Below are positions 8,558 through 17,576 of a DNA stretch of 64,000 nucleotides, in pieces (the stretch's first letter is position 1; every line of letters starts with the position of its first letter). The notes under the pieces were generated by a model. That model was not told the origin of the DNA. It saw only the letters and a list, made by a program, of their open reading frames with translations, and searched no databases. The translations under genes and the position numbers were made by a program. Source of the stretch: Arcticimaribacter sp965277835 (GTDB taxonomy: Bacteria; Bacteroidota; Bacteroidia; Flavobacteriales; Flavobacteriaceae); assembly GCA_965277835.1 (NCBI GenBank), contig OZ255841.1, positions 1,612,001 to 1,676,000 on the forward strand, written 5' to 3'.

Positions 8558-10763
8558 AATAAAAACATATAAGACTTTTATTGCTGATATTCCTGCAAAT
8601 ATTTTTTCGGGCTTTGTCGTTTCTTTGGTCGCTCTACCCCTAGGACTTGGTTTGGCAATTGCTTCGGAAGCCCCGCCGATAGCAGGTATATTATCTGCCA
8701 TTGTAGGAGGCGTTGTAGTTGCTCTTTTAGGAGGCTCTCAGCTTACAATTGCGGGCCCTGGTAATGGACTAGTAATTGTACTTCTTTCTTCTATAACATT
8801 ATTAGGTGACGGAGATTTATATCAGGGGTATTTATATACTTTGGGAGCTATAATTTTTTCGGGTTTTTTCGTCTTTTTATTTGGTCTTTTTCGTTTCGGA
8901 GCACTTGGCGAGGTTTTCCCTGCAACTGCTCTTCAAGGGATGCTAGCAGCAATTGGGATAGGTATTCTTGCTAAGCAAGTGCATGTAATGCTAGGCGTAA
9001 CCACAACCACAGGAACACCTTTTGAGTTGTTATCTCAAATCCCTAATACAATTGAATATATTTCTCAAAATTTATCTTCAAACATTATTTTAGCAGCGAT
9101 TATAGGAATAGGCAGTTTTTTAATTCTTATACTTTATTCGCGTATTCAGAACCCTATTTTTCAGTTAGTTCCTGCTCCGATGTGGATAATTATCCTAGCA
9201 ATAGGACTTACCTACTATTATCAATATATATTGGCAACACCTTACCCAGTAGATAAAAGTTTACTTATTACGCTTCCCGAAAATTTAATACAAAATCTTC
9301 CTTTTCCAGATTTTGGTAAAGTTGGGAGTTCACAATTTATGGGTATCGTTGTTTCTTTAACTTTAATATCATGTATAGAATCGTTGCTAAGTATAAAAGC
9401 GGTTGATAAACTTGATCCACAAAAAAGAAGATCAAATGTAAATAAGGACCTTAGAGCTCTTGGAATAGCAACAATTTTGAGCGGTTTTGTCGGAGGGCTC
9501 AATGTGGTTACAGTAATTGCTCGAAGTTCGGTAAATGTAAATAATAAGGGAACAAATCGTTCTGCAAACTTTTTTCACGCTCTATTTTTAGTTCTGTTTA
9601 TTTTGCTTTTTCAAGACCAAATTGAACGCATTGCATTACCTGCGTTAGCAGCAATATTGGTTTATACGGGATATCGTTTAGCAAATCCTCAAAACTTAAT
9701 AATGCTTTTTAAAATAGGGAAAGAGCAAGCCATCGTATTTTTAATTACTCTTTTTGGTACACTTGTTTATGGATTGATACCTGGGATTGCCTTAGGTGTT
9801 TTAGTTACTTTTTTGGCGCATATATTAATTAATAAAAGCTTATTTCTTTTTACGCGTAATTGGTTGAAACCAAACGTATTAATGTATCGAGAAGAAGACA
9901 GCGGAAATTATTTTGTGAGTGTAAAGAACTTCTGTAGCTTCCTTAATTTTTATAAGCTTAAAGCTAAGTTAGAAGAAGTCCCTAAGAACGAACATGTTAT
10001 TATTGATTTTTCGCTATGTGAGTTTGTAGATCATACAGTAATGGAGGGGATTAACGATTATAGGAGAAGCTTTGAAAACAAAAAAGGAGTTTTTGAAATA
10101 ATAGGGTTAGACGTTCATTTTTCGGGGACGCAACACCCTTTTGCAATAAGAAAAGTATTGCCAACAAAAGGGTTTTTAAACCTTGGGAGTAATCTTACTA
10201 AAAGACAAGGCACACTTAAAGAGCTTGCCGAAAACTTAAATTGGTCTTATCAGGCCGAACCTATTTCTGAACCTAGGTATTTAGAGCAGTTCGAGTATTT
10301 TAAAACAAAGCAGATTAATTATCAATATAATATATTGATCAATACAGAAGAGCATTTTAGGTTATTTGACCTTTCTTATAGCGAAGGCGCTTTTATTACT
10401 AGAGAAGAATTGAAATCTTCTTTTTTAATAATTTCTTTAAATGATATAATCCCTCAATTTGTTTTAGACAAAGAATATTTACTAACCAATTTACACGAAG
10501 CATTAGGCTATAAGCATATTAATTTTAAAAAGTATCCAGATTTTTCTAAACGCTTTTTTTTATCAGGAAATAACAGAAAAGAAATAAAAGAATGGTTTAC
10601 GGCTGAATTAATTTTCTTTTTCGAAAGCCATTCTTATTTTTATGTAGAGTCGAAACAAGACAAGATATTGATTAAAGGTAAAAATAGACTTTCGAGTATT
10701 GAGGAAATTAAAAAAATGCTTGCCTTTGGAATGGAATTAAAACAGCTTTTAAACAAAAAATAA
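8550..10763 (+). CDS. SulP-family inorganic anion transporter with STAS and extra C-terminal domain
   Basis: About 737 residues. The N-terminal 410 residues form the multi-helix SulP core, with the signature-like LVALPLGLGLAIASEAPPIAGILSAIVGG and LTIAGPGNGLVIVLL; a STAS domain follows (about 455-555, VIIDFSLCEFVDHTVMEGI). A further 140 residues after STAS form a separate module (FKKYPDFSKRFFLSGNNR, then WFTAELIFFFESHSYFYVE) that ordinary SulP proteins lack. SulP proteins carry sulfate, bicarbonate or other anions, driven by Na+ or H+; the substrate is not clear here. I chose the ATG at 8550 because the frame begins with MSRIKTYK there, overlapping the Usp gene by eight bases. Confidence 0.88.
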   Translation: MSRIKTYKTFIADIPANIFSGFVVSLVALPLGLGLAIASEAPPIAGILSAIVGGVVVALLGGSQLTIAGPGNGLVIVLLSSITLLGDGDLYQGYLYTLGAIIFSGFFVFLFGLFRFGALGEVFPATALQGMLAAIGIGILAKQVHVMLGVTTTTGTPFELLSQIPNTIEYISQNLSSNIILAAIIGIGSFLILILYSRIQNPIFQLVPAPMWIIILAIGLTYYYQYILATPYPVDKSLLITLPENLIQNLPFPDFGKVGSSQFMGIVVSLTLISCIESLLSIKAVDKLDPQKRRSNVNKDLRALGIATILSGFVGGLNVVTVIARSSVNVNNKGTNRSANFFHALFLVLFILLFQDQIERIALPALAAILVYTGYRLANPQNLIMLFKIGKEQAIVFLITLFGTLVYGLIPGIALGVLVTFLAHILINKSLFLFTRNWLKPNVLMYREEDSGNYFVSVKNFCSFLNFYKLKAKLEEVPKNEHVIIDFSLCEFVDHTVMEGINDYRRSFENKKGVFEIIGLDVHFSGTQHPFAIRKVLPTKGFLNLGSNLTKRQGTLKELAENLNWSYQAEPISEPRYLEQFEYFKTKQINYQYNILINTEEHFRLFDLSYSEGAFITREELKSSFLIISLNDIIPQFVLDKEYLLTNLHEALGYKHINFKKYPDFSKRFFLSGNNRKEIKEWFTAELIFFFESHSYFYVESKQDKILIKGKNRLSSIEEIKKMLAFGMELKQLLNKK

Positions 10764-10770
10764 ATTTATT

Positions 10771-11748
10771 ATGAAGAAAACAACTATTCTATTTTTAACA
10801 CTAATTGTTGGGCTAAATACGTTTGCTCAGAAGACGATAGGCTCAGTAGAACGATTAGATGACGAAATCAACACTTTAATAGATGAAAATGCGGTCATCG
10901 AAATTTTAGCAGATGGTTTTACTTGGTCTGAGGGCCCCGTATGGGTTCCTGAAATAGACGCAGTCTTGTTTACGGATGTACCCAAAAATAAAATGTATAA
11001 GTGGAATGAAGCCGAAGGGCTTTCGGTTTATTTAGATCCTAGTGGATATACAGGACATGCACCTAATGAAAAAAAATCTGGAGCAAATGGATTAATTCTC
11101 GACCCTGAGGGGAATTTGATAATGGCACAACACGGAGACCGAAGGATAGCTAAAATTAATAAGCCACTTTCGAAACCAGGAGATTTTATAACCATTGTAG
11201 ACCGTTTCAAAGGGAAAAGGTTTAATAGCCCAAACGATTTGATTTTAGCGAAAAATGGAGATTTATATTTTACAGACCCCCCTTATGGGTTGAATGGTGA
11301 TGACGACCCTTTGAAAGAAATTTCAACTAATGGGGTTTATCGACTGAGTAAATCGGGAGAAATCAGTCAAATTTATTCAGATTTAAACCGCCCTAATGGG
11401 CTTGCTTTTTCTTTAGACGAATCAATTTTATATGTAGCAAATTCGCATCCAGAGAAAAATCTTTGGATGGCACTTTCGATAGAGAACGGCGTAGTAACTA
11501 AAGACAACGTTTTTTTTGATGCGACAGGGAAAAAAGAGAGAGGATTTGCAGATGGACTTAAAGTACATAGCAAAGGTTATGTTTTTGCTACAGGCCCTGG
11601 AGGCGTTCTAATATTTACACCTAAAGGGAAACATATAGGAACGATAAAAACTGAAGTAGCTACTGCCAATTGTGCTTTCAATGCAGATGAAAGTGTGCTA
11701 TATATGACGTCTCACAATTATTTTACACGGATTAGGCTTAGAAAATGA
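10771..11748 (+). CDS. Secreted SMP-30/gluconolactonase-family hydrolase
   Basis: A 325-residue protein with an N-terminal signal peptide (MKKTTILFLTLIVGLNTFAQ) and a six-bladed beta-propeller of the SMP-30/gluconolactonase/LRE type. The metal site is visible as the Glu in FTWSEGPVWVPE, the Asn in GKRFNSPNDLIL and LNRPNGLAFSLDESILYVAN, where a conserved Asp follows. Family members hydrolyse sugar lactones or related esters in a Ca2+-dependent way. Its stop overlaps the start of the downstream MBL-fold gene (ATGA), so the two are coupled and may act on the same substrate. Confidence 0.88.
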   Translation: MKKTTILFLTLIVGLNTFAQKTIGSVERLDDEINTLIDENAVIEILADGFTWSEGPVWVPEIDAVLFTDVPKNKMYKWNEAEGLSVYLDPSGYTGHAPNEKKSGANGLILDPEGNLIMAQHGDRRIAKINKPLSKPGDFITIVDRFKGKRFNSPNDLILAKNGDLYFTDPPYGLNGDDDPLKEISTNGVYRLSKSGEISQIYSDLNRPNGLAFSLDESILYVANSHPEKNLWMALSIENGVVTKDNVFFDATGKKERGFADGLKVHSKGYVFATGPGGVLIFTPKGKHIGTIKTEVATANCAFNADESVLYMTSHNYFTRIRLRK

Positions 11749-12602
11749 AACTTCACCGAATAGAAACTGGAAATTTTATGCTCGATGGGGGGGCAATGTT
11801 TGGTGTAGTACCCAAATCATTGTGGCAACGAACTAATCCGGCAGACGATAAAAACCAAATAAGAATGGCAGCACGTTCTTTACTTATTGAAGACGGCAAC
11901 CGCCTTATTTTGATAGATACTGGAATGGGAAACAAGCAGTCCGATAAATTTTTTGGGTATTATAGCCTTTGGGGTGATTATTCTTTGGAAAATTCTCTTC
12001 GAAAGGCAGGGTTTCATAAAGACGATATTACAGATGTATTTTTTACTCATTTACATTTTGACCATTGTGGAGGCGCAATAGAGTATAATGGAAAAGGAGT
12101 TTTAGAACCTGTTTTTAAGAATGCTCGGTTTTGGTCTCATCAAAAACATTGGGACTGGGCAACAAATCCCAACGCAAGGGAGAAAGCATCTTTTCTTCCA
12201 GAAAACATTTTACCTATTTACGAAAGCGGACAATTACAATTTTTAACAGGGGAAGAAAAACAATTGACTAATACAGATTTGGGGTTCGATATTTTGTTAA
12301 TGGATGGACACACTGAAAAGCAAATGCTACCAATGATTCGTTACCAAGGAAAAACCCTTGTTTTTGCTGCGGATTTGATCCCGACAGTTGGGCATTTACC
12401 AATTCCTTATGTAATGGGTTATGATACACGCCCTCTATTAACTCTCGAAGAAAAAGCGTCTTTTTTAAACCGTGCTGCAAAAGAAGACATTCTTTTGTTT
12501 CTTGAACACGATGCGGATAATGAACTTATTTCTGTCGAACAAACAGAAAAAGGAATACGTTGCAAACAAAGGTTTTTGTTTGATGACTATTTTCTAACAT
12601 AA
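11745..12602 (+). CDS. MBL-fold metallo-hydrolase
   Basis: A 285-residue metallo-beta-lactamase-fold enzyme. The zinc-binding motif HLHFDHCGG (about 103-111) gives the H-x-H-x-D-H core; further ligands are the His in LLMDGHTEKQML (about 190) and the Asp in LVFAADLIPT, and the C-terminal FLEHDAD supplies the last His. It lacks a signal peptide, so it acts in the cytoplasm. The family includes quorum-quenching lactonases and many hydrolases; coupling to a lactonase-like propeller gene favours a lactone or ester substrate, but this is inference. Confidence 0.88.
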   Translation: MKLHRIETGNFMLDGGAMFGVVPKSLWQRTNPADDKNQIRMAARSLLIEDGNRLILIDTGMGNKQSDKFFGYYSLWGDYSLENSLRKAGFHKDDITDVFFTHLHFDHCGGAIEYNGKGVLEPVFKNARFWSHQKHWDWATNPNAREKASFLPENILPIYESGQLQFLTGEEKQLTNTDLGFDILLMDGHTEKQMLPMIRYQGKTLVFAADLIPTVGHLPIPYVMGYDTRPLLTLEEKASFLNRAAKEDILLFLEHDADNELISVEQTEKGIRCKQRFLFDDYFLT

Positions 12603-12643
12603 GTTTTTTTACTTTTATACCAAATCCATTTATAATTTTGATT

Positions 12644-14464
12644 ATGAGACATATAACCTTTGCGATTATATCTTTTTTTACACTTACTACTTCGGTTGCA
12701 CAATATTGGCAACAAAAAGTAGATTATAAAATGTCTGTGGAGCTCGATACTGAAACGGCTGATTATAAAGGCACTCAAAAATTGATATATACGAATAACT
12801 CTCCGGAGACCTTATCAAAGGTTTTTTACCATTTATATTTCAATGCTTTTCAACCAGGGAGCGACATGGCAGTCCGAGGGAGAAACGAAGTAGATAAAAA
12901 TACGCGGGTTAAAATAAATATTGATTCATTATCACCTGAGCAAAGAGGGTATTTAAAGGTTACGAATTTAAAACAAAACGGAGTAGCGGTTAAGGTAAAA
13001 GAATCGGAGACGATTTTAGAGGTTACACTTAATCAATCTCTTGCTCCAGGAGAAAGTACGGAGTTAGACTTAGAATTTAATGGACATGTTCCCGATTTGG
13101 TTCGTCGTGCGGGTAAGAATTCTAAAGAAGGGGTCGCTTTTTCAATGGCACAATGGTATCCTAAAATGGCGGAATATGATGTTGATGGATGGAATACTGA
13201 CCCTTATATTGGAAGGGAATTCCATGGTGTTTGGGGAGATTTTGATGTAAAAATAACCATGGATAAGGCCTATACTATTGGCGGGACTGGCTATTTACAA
13301 AATGGAGATAAAATTGGAAAAGGATATGTTGATAGAGTAAGAACAAAATCTAAAAACGGAAAAATTACGTGGCACTTCATAGCACCTAATGTTCATGATT
13401 TTACATTTGCTGCGGATAAAGAATATATTCATGATATTTATTTTGGACCAAATAATGTAACGCTTCACTTTTTTTATAAAAACAATCCTGAAATTATAGA
13501 GAACTGGAAGAAGCTACAGCCAATTACAGCTGAGTTGATGGAATACTTTAACACTAAAATAGGACCTTATCCATATAAACAATATTCTGTTATTCAAGGA
13601 GGCGATGGAGGAATGGAATATGCAATGTGTACTTTAATTACGGGGGAACGTAAATTTGGCTCTTTAGTAGGCGTAACTGCTCACGAATTAGCACATTCGT
13701 GGTTTCAACATATTCTTGCTACTAATGAAACAAAGCATGAGTGGATGGATGAGGGTTTTACGTCCTATATATCGACACTTGCTAAAACAAAAGTGTTGAA
13801 AGAAGAAAAAGATTTCCCGTTAGAGGGTTCTTATAATGGATATTTTAGTTTAGTAAACGCAGGAGTAGAACAACCACAAACAGTAAACGCAAACCGATAT
13901 CACTATAATTATGCTTACGAAAGGACAGCTTATAGTAAAGGGTCTGTGTTTTTAGGGCAGTTAGGATATATTATTGGAGTAGATAATTTAAATAAAACAT
14001 TACAGGCGTTTTATGAAGAGTATAAATTTAAACACCCTGTTCCTAACGATATCCGAAGAATAGCAGAACGTGTTTCGGGGATTCAACTAAGGTGGTATAT
14101 AACCGATTGGACCGAAACAACAAATACTATTGACTATGCAGTTACATCGGTCGAAGACTCCGAAAAAGGGGCTCAAATAAACCTCGAACGAAAAGGGTTA
14201 ATGCCTATGCCTTTAGACGTGTTGGTGCAGTACAAAGACGGAACACAAGAAATGCATTATATTCCGATTACGTTAATGCGTGGAGAAAAAGAAAACCCAT
14301 ACGAAGAATTATCGTGGACTGTAGAAAAAGATTGGTCATGGGTAAGCCCAAAATATCATTTTTCGATTGATAGAAGTGCAGACGAAATTGAAATAATTGC
14401 AATAGACCCGTCCTATTATATGGCAGATATTGACCGCGAAAACAATGTTTTTATACGTGAGTAG
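12644..14464 (+). CDS. M1-family zinc aminopeptidase, secreted
   Basis: About 606 residues from the ATG at 12644 (a TTG two codons upstream is less likely). A signal peptide (MRHITFAIISFFTLTTSVAQ) sends it across the inner membrane. The M1 motifs are GGMEYAMCT (in place of GAMEN), the zinc motif HELAHSW (about 347-353) and the second zinc ligand Glu in HEWMDEGFTSY 19 residues after it; a catalytic Tyr is likely in YERTAYSKGSVFL. It trims N-terminal residues from peptides in the periplasm or outside. The 3' end overlaps rnpA by 20 bases, a gene order common in flavobacteria. Confidence 0.93.
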   Translation: MRHITFAIISFFTLTTSVAQYWQQKVDYKMSVELDTETADYKGTQKLIYTNNSPETLSKVFYHLYFNAFQPGSDMAVRGRNEVDKNTRVKINIDSLSPEQRGYLKVTNLKQNGVAVKVKESETILEVTLNQSLAPGESTELDLEFNGHVPDLVRRAGKNSKEGVAFSMAQWYPKMAEYDVDGWNTDPYIGREFHGVWGDFDVKITMDKAYTIGGTGYLQNGDKIGKGYVDRVRTKSKNGKITWHFIAPNVHDFTFAADKEYIHDIYFGPNNVTLHFFYKNNPEIIENWKKLQPITAELMEYFNTKIGPYPYKQYSVIQGGDGGMEYAMCTLITGERKFGSLVGVTAHELAHSWFQHILATNETKHEWMDEGFTSYISTLAKTKVLKEEKDFPLEGSYNGYFSLVNAGVEQPQTVNANRYHYNYAYERTAYSKGSVFLGQLGYIIGVDNLNKTLQAFYEEYKFKHPVPNDIRRIAERVSGIQLRWYITDWTETTNTIDYAVTSVEDSEKGAQINLERKGLMPMPLDVLVQYKDGTQEMHYIPITLMRGEKENPYEELSWTVEKDWSWVSPKYHFSIDRSADEIEIIAIDPSYYMADIDRENNVFIRE

Positions 14465-14792
14465 AACTATTGAAATTAAGAGATTAAAAGGTAAAATCTT
14501 AATAGATAAATTATTTGAAAAAGGAGTTACGTATCGTTCTAAAAACTTAATCTTTAGGTATATTGAGGTTTCAGAAAACGATAATATTCTCTATGCAGGA
14601 GTATCTGTTTCTAAACGAAATTTTAACCGAGCGGTAGACCGCAATCGTATAAAAAGACAGCTTAGAGTTGCGTTAAAAGAAACAGAGATTAACCTTACTG
14701 GAGCGTGTATGCTAATATATACAGCTAAAGAAATTCTTGAAACAAAAAGTATTATACAAGAGACTCAAGCTATTTTTGAGCGGAGAGAATAA
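14445..14792 (+). CDS. rnpA: Ribonuclease P protein component
   Basis: About 115 residues from the ATG at 14445; a GTG at 14457 is an alternative start. The defining RNR motif is present, GVSVSKRNFNRAVDRNRIKRQLR (shown in parts: KRNFNRAVDRNRIKR), preceded by the N-terminal RLKGKILIDKLFEKG. The small basic protein binds the catalytic RNA of RNase P and helps mature the 5' ends of tRNAs. It overlaps the M1 peptidase end. rpmH is not next to it, as usual in Bacteroidota. The genes after it are on the other strand with a five-base gap, so the transcript ends convergently. Confidence 0.95.
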   Translation: MFLYVSRTIEIKRLKGKILIDKLFEKGVTYRSKNLIFRYIEVSENDNILYAGVSVSKRNFNRAVDRNRIKRQLRVALKETEINLTGACMLIYTAKEILETKSIIQETQAIFERRE

Positions 14793-14797
14793 ACCTA

Positions 14798-15850
14798 TTA
14801 TTTAGGGTCATTTTGGGCTCTAATTATTTTTATAATACGACTATATATAATTTCCGATAAATTCCAGTTGTATCCTTTGGAATCGGTTGTGTTTGTAAAT
14901 TGAATAACAACCGTGTCTATATCCCTGTGATACTTAGCGATACTTTGATAGCCTGGAACCAACCCAGTGTGGTTATACTCGTAAATTGAAGAATAAATTT
15001 CTTGCTCTCCTTCATCAAACAATGTTCCATCGTTTAATGCTCGTAAAAATATAGCCACATCCTTTGCTGATGCCAACATCCCTTGTTTTTCCGTCTTTAA
15101 ATCTAAGGCGTATCCAACATGATACCCACTCATAACATCGTCTATATTTACTTCGCTAAGCGAATTATATGTGTTTTTTAAATGAAGGCGATTTAAAATT
15201 TCTTTTCGAATGAATTGAAAATGAGGATAGCCTAATGTTCTATCCATTAGTTTTCCAAGCAACAAATAGTTTGTGTTACTATATTCATAATCTTTACCAG
15301 GTTCAAAACTAGCAGGTAATCCAAGAATTAATTCAAGGTTTTCGTCATTACTTTCTTTTGGAGTCATCCAATAATTATGAGTGTCGGTATAATTTGGAAT
15401 ACCGCTACGATGCTGAACCATCATTCTTAAGGTAATTCTTTCAGCATTTTCAATTTTTCCTATTAACTCTGGAAAATAATTAGCAAGCGTTTCGTCCAAT
15501 GACAAACGTCCGTTATTTACCAATTTAGTGATAGCAACAGCGGCATATAATTTGTATATACTAGCAATTTTAAATAAAGCATTAGGATTAGCTGCAATTT
15601 TCTGTTCTCGGTTATGCCAACCTGCAGCATAACCCTTAGGTGGTTTACCTGCTTCATCTACATAGACTATTATTCCTTCAAAACCATGGCTAATGGCTTC
15701 GGTAGCTTGTTCATCAATAGTATTTGGCAGTGGCAATATCCAAGCCTTTACCAATATCCATGGAACAAAGAACATAGAGGTTATGGTTCCAGCAAACAAT
15801 ATTAGTCTAAATATTTGCTTTCCTTTTTTCTTATTCATTTTTTCAATCAA
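14798..15850 (-). CDS. Membrane-anchored serine hydrolase (class C beta-lactamase fold)
   Basis: A 350-residue protein with one N-terminal membrane helix (about 13-36), then a serine beta-lactamase/PBP-type domain. The catalytic residues are the Ser-Lys in ASIYKLYAA (SxxK), the Tyr in YSNTNYLLLG (YxN) and a third motif HTGLVPGYQS in place of KTG. Such enzymes act as D-aminopeptidases, esterases or carboxypeptidases rather than as resistance enzymes. ATGs at 15850 and 15838 are both possible. It is followed upstream by another hydrolase of the same fold after 26 bp, so the two are probably an operon that arose by recruitment of paralogues. Confidence 0.88.
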   Translation of the reverse strand: MIEKMNKKKGKQIFRLILFAGTITSMFFVPWILVKAWILPLPNTIDEQATEAISHGFEGIIVYVDEAGKPPKGYAAGWHNREQKIAANPNALFKIASIYKLYAAVAITKLVNNGRLSLDETLANYFPELIGKIENAERITLRMMVQHRSGIPNYTDTHNYWMTPKESNDENLELILGLPASFEPGKDYEYSNTNYLLLGKLMDRTLGYPHFQFIRKEILNRLHLKNTYNSLSEVNIDDVMSGYHVGYALDLKTEKQGMLASAKDVAIFLRALNDGTLFDEGEQEIYSSIYEYNHTGLVPGYQSIAKYHRDIDTVVIQFTNTTDSKGYNWNLSEIIYSRIIKIIRAQNDPK

Positions 15851-15876
15851 TTTGTTTATACCTTGTTACTTTAGTT

Positions 15877-17349
15877 TTAAGGGTTTTCTTTAAGCCAAAT
15901 TCTTGCTTCATTTGTATACCAATTAGGAGAAAAATTATTTAAATCAATAATAGTTTTATAATGGAACCTTGCTTTTTCTTTATTCCCTAATTTATCGAAA
16001 AAATTTCCCATATAAGAATGTACATATGGATTATTGGGAGTTTCGGCTAATAGTTTTTGTCCAATTTTCTCAATCTGCACATCAAATTTTTTGAATTCTC
16101 CCAAATCCATGTGAAAAGCAACATCTTTCAAAAAAATCAAATTATGTAGCAAGTTAATATTGCTATATGAAAGATAGTTAGGGTACATTTCGAAAGTTCG
16201 TTCGAGTAACTCAGCACTTTCATTCATTTTTTCAGGTTTAAATCGTGCCATAAACGATTCTGCCAATGCCTGTGCAAGAACCTTTCGTGTATAAAGATTA
16301 CCCGAAAATTCAGACATATAAACCGAGTTAGGTTTTTCAATTAAAGGCATTTCTGATAAATCAAAAACGTAATTTTTCAAAAAACTAATTGCAAAAAGAG
16401 AAGAGAAAACATCTCCCATTATTAGTCTTGCAGGATCACTCATTAAGTTGTTATTGGCTAACAAAACAAGGGTTAAATTTTTAGAAGGTACTTTTAACAA
16501 CAAACTGGAGTAGCAATCATATTGTCCATATACCCATAAAACATCTAGCTTCTGTATTTTTTGTTTGAAAACACCATATGCATAAGGCAATTCATTTGCT
16601 ATACCATGGAACATGGTATTCTTAGATTCTTTAGTAATTAAAGTATTCAAATCAAGAGCATGGCTAAATTGAATTAAATCTCTTGGTGTTGAAACTACTC
16701 CTGCTGAAGCCGAATATCCATAATCAATAAAACCTTTTTGAATACCTTTTTCTAAAAAATATGGTGCTGCAATTTTTTTATTTTTATATGCTAATTGAAG
16801 AGAGTCTTCTAAAAGAAAAGTGTTTTGTAAGTCCAATTGCTTAAAAATTTTATTTTCCATAAGCTCTTTAAAAGGTTTGTCTGTGGCTTTCTTAATTATC
16901 TCGGTTAGAAGCCCAAAACGGGAACTATAAAAAAACTGTTTCCCTATGTTTCCTTGAGAGGTATGCGATAAAATATGTTTTACACGTATGGAATCATTGA
17001 GTTTAGAAGCTGGCAAAAATTGGACTACGGGATCATTAAGCGATATTTTACCTGTTTCCACCAATTTCATTAGTAATGTAGCTGAAAATAATTTGGTGAT
17101 TGAAGCTATTGGGAAAGCCGTAGATGAGTCAACACGAATATTAGTGTCTAAGTCAGCATATCCAAAGTAACGCTCATAAACAATTTTATTATCTCTTGTT
17201 ATAATAGCACTTAACCCTGGGATTGAATAAAATTCTTTTAAATCTAAAAGCTCTTTTGTAAATACTTTAGAATTGTCCTGCTGAAACCTATTAGATGTAC
17301 ACGATATAAGAACCAATCCTGCGAATAGAAATAGTAAACTATTTTTCAT
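15877..17349 (-). CDS. Serine hydrolase lipoprotein with TPR-like tail
   Basis: A 490-residue lipoprotein: signal peptide MKNSLLFLFAGLVLISC with lipobox Cys at residue 17. The hydrolase domain has the SxxK motif in PIASITKLFSATL and a probable YxS motif in YGYSASAGVV, with sequence close to the class C beta-lactamase/ D-alanyl carboxypeptidase group. The last 130 residues are helical and TPR-like (NPYVHSYMGNFFDKLGNKEK). It probably sits in the periplasm, on the outer or inner membrane, and cleaves peptides or esters. First gene of the pair with 14798-15850. Confidence 0.87.
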   Translation of the reverse strand: MKNSLLFLFAGLVLISCTSNRFQQDNSKVFTKELLDLKEFYSIPGLSAIITRDNKIVYERYFGYADLDTNIRVDSSTAFPIASITKLFSATLLMKLVETGKISLNDPVVQFLPASKLNDSIRVKHILSHTSQGNIGKQFFYSSRFGLLTEIIKKATDKPFKELMENKIFKQLDLQNTFLLEDSLQLAYKNKKIAAPYFLEKGIQKGFIDYGYSASAGVVSTPRDLIQFSHALDLNTLITKESKNTMFHGIANELPYAYGVFKQKIQKLDVLWVYGQYDCYSSLLLKVPSKNLTLVLLANNNLMSDPARLIMGDVFSSLFAISFLKNYVFDLSEMPLIEKPNSVYMSEFSGNLYTRKVLAQALAESFMARFKPEKMNESAELLERTFEMYPNYLSYSNINLLHNLIFLKDVAFHMDLGEFKKFDVQIEKIGQKLLAETPNNPYVHSYMGNFFDKLGNKEKARFHYKTIIDLNNFSPNWYTNEARIWLKENP

Positions 17350-17468
17350 GTTTCTAATTATTTGAAATTATTAAAAGAAATAAGATAAACGTACTTATAT
17401 CAAGAAATATAAAAATAGCATTTTCTTAGAGAAAACAAATAATCTGTAGATTCTGTTTTTCTTGAACC

Positions 17469-17576
17469 TATTATTTTGGTGAGGGTGTTTTAGAAACGGT
17501 TTTATTATCAACCCATTTCACTTCTCGAAGATTAAAGGGTAAATCTTTTAAATTTATAGCTTCACACTTATAATTT
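17469..17576 (-). pseudogene. Orphan 3' tail of an unidentified gene
   Basis: On the minus strand an open frame of about 34 codons ends in TAA at 17469 and reads ...CEAINLKDLPFNLREVKW, then VDNKTVSKTPSPK. It has no start codon and is bounded by a stop at its upstream end, inside the last codons of the AIPR gene. The composition looks like a real C-terminus, not random AT-rich sequence. It sits at the distal border of the AIPR gene just as the gltD, tRNA and accC tail copies sit at the distal borders of the other cassettes. I could not identify the parent gene, and no intact copy is visible in the window. Confidence 0.4.

Noticed and set aside
14798..17349. Beta-lactamase resistance genes
   Set aside because: SxxK and YxN are present, but the third motif is HTG, the sequences are far from known resistance enzymes, and one has a membrane anchor and the other a TPR-like tail; serine hydrolase is the safe call.
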